DNA of 18,819 bases from Anaerolineae bacterium (GTDB lineage Bacteria > Chloroflexota > Anaerolineae > JAAYZQ01). Position numbers and translations under genes: made by a program. Shown piece by piece: positions 14,563 to 18,819 of the stretch. The notes beneath the pieces are model-generated. The model made no database searches. It was not told where the DNA came from and was given only the letters and a program-made list of their open reading frames with translations. Location of the stretch: positions 1-18,819 of the forward strand of contig JAFGIA010000443.1 of NCBI GenBank assembly GCA_016929795.1, read 5' to 3'. How positions within the stretch are numbered: position 1 is the stretch's first letter; each line of letters starts with the position of its first letter.

Positions 14563-15665
14563 GATCGTCCATCCCCTGCCGGTGGAATGCCTGGCTGTCG
14601 GCGACCTGCGATCGTGCCTGGGGCCCCATCCAAAAAATGCTCCACAAAGTCGACCATCCACGCCGTCACATCGATCTTGTCCCGCAGCATCCTCGCCCGT
14701 CTCGATTGCCACTCGTCGTGCAGATCCGCTCTACCCAGTAGTTCCTCGATCTGGCTGAACATGGCTTGTGTCTCATCTGGCCGAAATCCATAGGTGAGAC
14801 CATACTTGTGCTCCAGCTCCTGAAGCACCGAGATGCGCCCGACGAACGTGTTGCAGCGCAGCGCTGGCGTGCCGAGTACGGCTGCTTCCACCGCCATCGA
14901 TTGGCTATCGCCGATGAACAGGGTGGCATAGTACAGCGCGTGATGGATATCTGTCGGCGGGATCGCAATGCGGTATGGCTCGAACTCGGGTGGTAACGCG
15001 CTCTCACTCGTGATCAGCACCCGCCCGCGGGCAGACAGCATGTCAACCAGTTGCTGCCGCACCGTCGACGTCATGCCCTTCTCGCCGCGATCGTGCGCTG
15101 CGTGCAGGGCCACAAAGCGCAAGACAAAGTAGGGCTCGTCCGGCGATAGACCGAGAGCATCGAGCACGCCCGGATCTGGGGAGAACACGTGCGGGTGAAG
15201 GTAAGCGAGCTTCTGGTAACCGTCGTAGGTGACGTGTTTCTTGCCGTGGTTCTCGGGCAGGCAGCTAGGGGTGACGATGGCGTGGGCCAGGGGATAGGCC
15301 AGCCGCGTGAACGTCCGGGCCACCTGCGCGTCGTCTTCGTTGAATACCAGCGCGTATCCGCCAACCAGCGGCGCGACGTGGCTGATCGACACCGACGTGC
15401 CCATCAGGATCTGGCTCCGGGCTTGCCGTGCCGCCCGCCACACGTTCCAGTCGTGCTCCACCAACTCGATCGCCATTCCGATCGTGTCCTTGCGTGCCCT
15501 GGAGGCAACGCGGTAGGGCAATCCGTACTGCTCCAGCAGGGTGAGGGTCAGATCCTTATCGCGGATCGTAATCGTGACCTCATGTCCCCTGTCGAGCCAG
15601 CACCGGATGGCGTTGCGAAACAGGTGTACGTGCGCGGGATGGCCGATGTCGATGAACAGTCGCAT
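14559..15665 (-). CDS. DUF354 family protein, predicted GT-B glycosyltransferase
   Basis: The protein has 368 residues. The N-terminal MRLFIDIGHPAHVHLFRN is characteristic of DUF354, a family with a UDP-GlcNAc 2-epimerase/MurG-like GT-B fold that is often found in archaeal and some bacterial sugar loci. Other visible segments are LMGTSVSISHVAP (87-99), a central YDGYQKLAYLHP (147-158), and a C-terminal sugar-nucleotide-site-like segment GDSQSMAVEAAVLGTPALRC (252-271). The last 25 or so residues (GAPGTIAGRRQPG onward) look like an unstructured tail. The TGA stop overlaps the next ATG in ATGA, so translation is probably coupled. No member that I can recall has a firmly assigned reaction, so 'glycosyltransferase' is a fold- and context-based prediction. 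Confidence 0.82.
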   Translation of the reverse strand: MRLFIDIGHPAHVHLFRNAIRCWLDRGHEVTITIRDKDLTLTLLEQYGLPYRVASRARKDTIGMAIELVEHDWNVWRAARQARSQILMGTSVSISHVAPLVGGYALVFNEDDAQVARTFTRLAYPLAHAIVTPSCLPENHGKKHVTYDGYQKLAYLHPHVFSPDPGVLDALGLSPDEPYFVLRFVALHAAHDRGEKGMTSTVRQQLVDMLSARGRVLITSESALPPEFEPYRIAIPPTDIHHALYYATLFIGDSQSMAVEAAVLGTPALRCNTFVGRISVLQELEHKYGLTYGFRPDETQAMFSQIEELLGRADLHDEWQSRRARMLRDKIDVTAWMVDFVEHFLDGAPGTIAGRRQPGIPPAGDGRS

Positions 15666-15672
15666 TTGTCAC

Positions 15673-16623
15673 TCACCGCAAGTCCCTATTGGATTCCATG
15701 TCAAACCACATGGCAAACAGCAGGAATTGCAGGCCGATGATCGAGCACAACATCACAGCCATCGAGTTGATCGGTGGGATGTGCCCCGTGGCGCCCCACA
15801 TGTAGAAAACCCTGGCGCCAAGTGGCACGCACAATGCGAGTAAGGCAAATCCAAAAAAGTAAAAAAAGATCAGTGGGTGAAAGTCACGGATGATATACTT
15901 CTGGACCATCCGCCTGATGAACAGCCTCAACATGAACCAGCTCAGCCTGGGAATCATGCGGATCGGATTGATCCCTGACTTTTCGCCGATGCCGTATACC
16001 GGGTGAACATGCACGTCACGCACCCGAAAGTTATAAATGTTCAGGCGCACCAGCATGTCGTTCGGCATCCCATATCGCTTGTAGATAAGGTCCGGATTGA
16101 TCGTGGTGAGTACGCGCAAATTTGTCGCTGTGTAACCAGTTTGTGAATCTGCAATGTGCCAGTAACCAGATGCGATTTTGGTCAAGAGTGACAGACCGGC
16201 ATTCCCGAGATATCGACGACGTGGGATCTTTTGCCAGGCCTCACCAGAGATCAGACGGTTGCCCTTGGCATAGTCCACCTCGCCCGCCACCACTGGATCG
16301 AGCAGGGCTGGTAGATCGGCCGGATCCATCTGACCGTCGCCCGCCATCACTGCCGTCACGTCGATGGCCTGATCTCGACACCACTTGTACCCGGCTGCGA
16401 TCGCCCCGCCGACCCCCTGGTTCACCGGCAGCGAGATCAGCTCGAGGCGGCCATTCATGCGCGGCAGATAGCTCTCCACCGTCGCGCACGTGTGATCCTG
16501 GCTGCAATCGTCGACGACAATGATCTTGTCCACGAACTCGGGCATCGTCTCGATGACGCGGCCGATCAGCACCTCTTCGTTATACGCCGGCACCACCACA
16601 GCCACGGTCTTGTCCTTGTACAT
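15673..16623 (-). CDS. Glycosyltransferase family 2, polyprenyl-phosphate sugar transferase type, with two C-terminal membrane helices
   Basis: This 316-residue GT-A protein resembles dolichyl/polyprenyl-phosphate sugar synthases, which move a sugar from a nucleotide donor to a lipid phosphate on the inner face of the membrane. Visible features are VAVVVPAYNEE (7-17), the nucleotide-binding acid pair VVDDCSQDHT (37-45), NQGVGGAIAAGYKWC (68-82), the metal-binding DGQMDPADL (96-104) and DSQTGYTATN (159-168). Two hydrophobic segments at about 249-272 and 284-306 anchor the C-terminus. The ATG at 16623 has AGGAG 8 nt upstream. The next gene starts 7 nt after the stop. The family and membrane anchoring are clear. 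The donor sugar and whether the acceptor is polyprenyl phosphate or a growing oligosaccharide are not visible. Confidence 0.9.
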   Translation of the reverse strand: MYKDKTVAVVVPAYNEEVLIGRVIETMPEFVDKIIVVDDCSQDHTCATVESYLPRMNGRLELISLPVNQGVGGAIAAGYKWCRDQAIDVTAVMAGDGQMDPADLPALLDPVVAGEVDYAKGNRLISGEAWQKIPRRRYLGNAGLSLLTKIASGYWHIADSQTGYTATNLRVLTTINPDLIYKRYGMPNDMLVRLNIYNFRVRDVHVHPVYGIGEKSGINPIRMIPRLSWFMLRLFIRRMVQKYIIRDFHPLIFFYFFGFALLALCVPLGARVFYMWGATGHIPPINSMAVMLCSIIGLQFLLFAMWFDMESNRDLR

Positions 16624-16631
16624 GCTTCAGA

Positions 16632-16636
16632 CTCCT
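16632..16636 (-). promoter_or_regulatory. Ribosome binding site for the GT2 gene
   Basis: AGGAG on the minus strand lies 8 nt before the ATG at 16623. It is one of the clearest Shine-Dalgarno matches in the cluster. Confidence 0.6.
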
Positions 16637-16655
16637 GCAACTGACCGGGAGCCGG

Positions 16656-17735
16656 TTACAGGCCCGACTCAAGAATCCGGACGATGCGTCCGGCTGCCGC
16701 CCCGTCGCCATACAGGGTGGGCCGCGCCCGATTCAAGGGCCCGGACGCAAAGCTGCCCACCGCGTCGAGGATTCGGCCGGTGCTCGCACCGGCAAGCCGG
16801 TTCCACCCGAGCTCGACCGTTTCCACCCACTCGGTTTCATCTCGGAGCGTAACGCACGGCACACCCAGCCAGTACGCTTCTTTTTGAACCCCTCCCGAGT
16901 CTGTCAAGATCAGCCGCGCGGCTCGCTCCAATGTCACCATGTCGAGATAGCCCACAGGCTCTACCAGTTGCACCCTGCTGCCCGCCAGTCGCTCTTCGAC
17001 CGCTCTGCCCAGCTCCGCCAGCCGCGTGCGCGTCCGCGGATGGAGCGGAAACACTACCGGCCGGTCGACCTCGATGAGCGCCTCGACAATGCCACGCAGG
17101 CGCGCATCGTCATCGGTGTTCTCCGCACGGTGCACTGTCGCAACAAAGTAGCCGCCCTCGCCGAGCCCGAGGCGATCGAGCACGTTCGACCTGTTGCTCG
17201 CCCGCACCGCATCCTGCAGGGCATCGGCCATCACGTCGCCGACGACGTGCACCCCGTTCGTGATGCCCTCTGCCGCCAGATTTTCCACCCCCACTTCACT
17301 CGAGCACAAGAGCAGGCTCGACACGTGATCGGCCAGTAGCCGGTTGATCTCTTCTGGCATCCGCCGGTTATAGCTGCGCAGCCCGGCCTCGACGTGCGCC
17401 ACCGGCACGTGCAGCTTGGCCGCTGCCAGCGCGCCAGCCAACGTCGAGTTGGTATCTCCATACACCAACACCCAGTCGGGCACCTCGGTCGTCAGTACCT
17501 GCTCGATACGCTCGATCATCGCCCCCGTCTGCGCGCCGTGAGGTCCCGATCCAACTCCAAGGTGATAGTCCGGCGGCGGGATGTCGAGCTCGTCGAAAAA
17601 CACCGCCGACATATTGGCATCGTAGTGCTGGCCCGTGTGTACCAGGATTTCGCGGTGTGCCAGCCTCAACTGCCGGCTGACAGGTGCCGCCTTGACGAAC
17701 TGCGGCCGCGCACCGACCACGGACACGATTTTCAT
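16656..17735 (-). CDS. wecB: UDP-N-acetylglucosamine 2-epimerase (non-hydrolysing)
   Basis: The protein has 359 residues, the usual length for this cytoplasmic GT-B-fold enzyme, which interconverts UDP-GlcNAc and UDP-ManNAc and so feeds the dehydrogenase encoded just upstream. Motifs in order are VGARPQFVKAAP (7-18), HTGQHYD (33-39), GDTNST (93-98), HVEAGLRS (114-121), MPEEINR (126-132), TVHRAENTD (200-208), HPRTRTRL (232-239), DSGGVQKEA (279-287) and RDETEWVETVELGWN (298-312). I chose the ATG at 17735 because the protein then opens with MKIVSVVGARPQF, as the family does, and a GAGG sits 9 nt upstream. The longer frame back to a TTG at 17795 adds 20 unrelated residues and overlaps the preceding gene. 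An intact active site is apparent. The next gene starts 32 nt after the stop. Confidence 0.95.
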   Translation of the reverse strand: MKIVSVVGARPQFVKAAPVSRQLRLAHREILVHTGQHYDANMSAVFFDELDIPPPDYHLGVGSGPHGAQTGAMIERIEQVLTTEVPDWVLVYGDTNSTLAGALAAAKLHVPVAHVEAGLRSYNRRMPEEINRLLADHVSSLLLCSSEVGVENLAAEGITNGVHVVGDVMADALQDAVRASNRSNVLDRLGLGEGGYFVATVHRAENTDDDARLRGIVEALIEVDRPVVFPLHPRTRTRLAELGRAVEERLAGSRVQLVEPVGYLDMVTLERAARLILTDSGGVQKEAYWLGVPCVTLRDETEWVETVELGWNRLAGASTGRILDAVGSFASGPLNRARPTLYGDGAAAGRIVRILESGL

Positions 17736-17744
17736 CAGGCGCTG

Positions 17745-17748
17745 CCTC
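17745..17748 (-). promoter_or_regulatory. Ribosome binding site for wecB
   Basis: GAGG on the minus strand lies 9 nt before the ATG at 17735. It supports that start over the TTG at 17795. Confidence 0.55.
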
Positions 17749-17778
17749 GCGCCGCAGGCTGCCGGCCTGGCTGGCGCA

Positions 17779-18819
17779 TCATACGATGTTCCCAACTCCG
17801 ACGTACGTAAAGCCTGCGGCCCGTGCCTGTGCCTTGTCGAATACGTGCCTGCCGTCCACGACTATGGGGTGGCTCAGCCTGTCGCGCCACGTCCCCAAAT
17901 CGACGGACAGGTAATCGTCGTGTCGCACCATGACCGCGACACAGTCGGCACCGGTCACCACCTCGTCCAGGTCCGTGGCGTATTCCTCCACGAATGGGTC
18001 GTGAATCACGACCTCGGCCCCCGCCGCGCGCAGCGCTTCCACGAACGGCACTGTCGGCGAGTTGCGCGTATCGTCCGAATTCTCCAGGTATGCGTAGCCG
18101 AGGACGGCGACGCGTGCGCCTTCGAGTGCCACTCCCGCCTCGGCCAGGCCCCGGCGTGCCAGGTCGACCATATGCAGCGGCATTGCGTCGTTCACCGCCC
18201 GCGCCGTCGGCATCAGCCGTGCATCCAGGTCCTCACTTCCCCACGCGATCAGCAGCCACGAGTCCTTCGGAATGCAATGCCCGCCCACACCGGCGCCAGG
18301 CAGGTGCATGGCGCGATACGGCGCCTTGTTCACCAACTCGCGCACCTGCCACACGTCCGTGCCCAGGTCCTGGCAGATCAGTGCCATCTCGTTGGCAAAG
18401 GCGATCTGCACGTCGCGATAGGCGTTCTCGGCCGTTTTCACCACTTCGGCCGTGACACAGTCGACCGGGTCGAGGTCGCCCTCCACCACGTGGCGGTAGA
18501 ACTGCACCGCCAGCTCTGCAGCATCGCGGTTCATCCCGCCGACGACGCGGTGCATCTCACGAATGTTCTGCAGCAGCTTGCCCGGCATCACCCGCTCGGG
18601 GCAGTTGACGAGATAGAAGTCCTCGTTCACTTTCAGCCCTGTCGCCTCTTCGAGTAGCGGGCGGACGATGTTGTCCATCGTCCTGGGCGCAATCGTCGAT
18701 TCGATGATGACCATCGTGCCGCGCGATAGGTGGGGCGCCAGATCGGTCAGCGCCGAGCGCAGTGCACGGTAGGCGGGCTTTTTCGTCTCTGCCTCCACCG
18801 GCGTTTCGACTGCCAGCAG
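17779..18819 (-). CDS. wecC: UDP-N-acetyl-D-mannosamine dehydrogenase-like nucleotide-sugar dehydrogenase (5' end outside window)
   Basis: This is a member of the UDP-glucose/GDP-mannose dehydrogenase family. It carries out two NAD-dependent oxidations of a UDP-sugar C6 alcohol to the acid, most likely UDP-ManNAc to UDP-ManNAcA. The reading frame is open to the right edge: the codons before the GTG at 18798 read LLAVETPV and continue into EAETKK, a normal family segment, so that GTG is internal and the N-terminal Rossmann domain is off-window. Visible motifs are NCPERVMPG, the central-helix segment AEVVKTAENAYRD, and GAGVGGHCIPKD with the catalytic Cys codon at 18276-18274. After that comes the C-terminal UDP-binding domain with GYAYLENSDDTRNSP. 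The wecB gene follows 43 nt downstream, which supports ManNAc rather than glucose as substrate. Family membership is near certain; the exact substrate is inferred from context. Confidence 0.93.
   Translation of the reverse strand: MLAVETPVEAETKKPAYRALRSALTDLAPHLSRGTMVIIESTIAPRTMDNIVRPLLEEATGLKVNEDFYLVNCPERVMPGKLLQNIREMHRVVGGMNRDAAELAVQFYRHVVEGDLDPVDCVTAEVVKTAENAYRDVQIAFANEMALICQDLGTDVWQVRELVNKAPYRAMHLPGAGVGGHCIPKDSWLLIAWGSEDLDARLMPTARAVNDAMPLHMVDLARRGLAEAGVALEGARVAVLGYAYLENSDDTRNSPTVPFVEALRAAGAEVVIHDPFVEEYATDLDEVVTGADCVAVMVRHDDYLSVDLGTWRDRLSHPIVVDGRHVFDKAQARAAGFTYVGVGNIV

Noticed and set aside
17635..18657. Long plus-strand open frame of about 340 codons opposite the dehydrogenase gene
   Set aside because: It is antisense to a gene with clear catalytic motifs, has His/Arg-rich composition typical of a GC-rich shadow frame, and shows no domain.

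Overview
The window is a GC-rich stretch of bacterial DNA with every gene on the minus strand, so transcription runs from right to left. It reads as most of a surface-polysaccharide (or glycoconjugate) locus. It enters at the right edge with a nucleotide-sugar dehydrogenase whose start lies outside the window and ends near 1571. A separately promoted radical SAM gene follows and runs off the left edge. The organism cannot be named from sequence alone. GC-rich codons, very large membrane glycan proteins with tetratricopeptide (TPR) tails and a DUF354 gene beside wecB/wecC are compatible with an uncultured Chloroflexota (Anaerolineae-like) bacterium, but that is an inference.

Layout in transcription order: wecC-like dehydrogenase (partial, 18819-17779); wecB UDP-GlcNAc 2-epimerase (17735-16656); family 2 glycosyltransferase with two C-terminal membrane helices (16623-15673); DUF354 GT-B-like protein (15665-14559); alpha/alpha-toroid-like protein (14562-13330); GT-A-like glycosyltransferase (13329-12340); two different sulfotransferases (12343-11453 and 11456-10587); Wzx-type flippase (10492-9017); a 1136-residue multi-spanning membrane protein (9000-5590); a 1340-residue O-antigen ligase/polymerase-like membrane protein with TPRs (5593-1571). 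A 108-nt gap containing a good sigma70-type promoter then leads to a cobalamin-binding-type radical SAM gene (1462 to beyond 1). The first eleven genes are tightly packed. Four junctions are 4-nt start/stop overlaps and one is an abutting stop/start, which argues for one polycistronic, translationally coupled unit.

Working model (inference): WecB and WecC make UDP-ManNAc and then UDP-ManNAcA, giving a uronate building block. The glycosyltransferases assemble a lipid-linked oligosaccharide. The toroid protein may modify it, and the two PAPS-dependent sulfotransferases sulfate it. Wzx flips it, and the two giant membrane proteins polymerise it, transfer it or extend it outside. The last two proteins share a C-terminal domain, present twice in one and once in the other, that looks like an extracytoplasmic beta-sandwich. 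A possibly sulfated, uronate-containing, glycosaminoglycan-like bacterial glycan with these tailed membrane enzymes is the most interesting possibility here. No insertion sequence, CRISPR array, tRNA or rRNA was seen, and no gene-free stretch exceeds about 110 nt.
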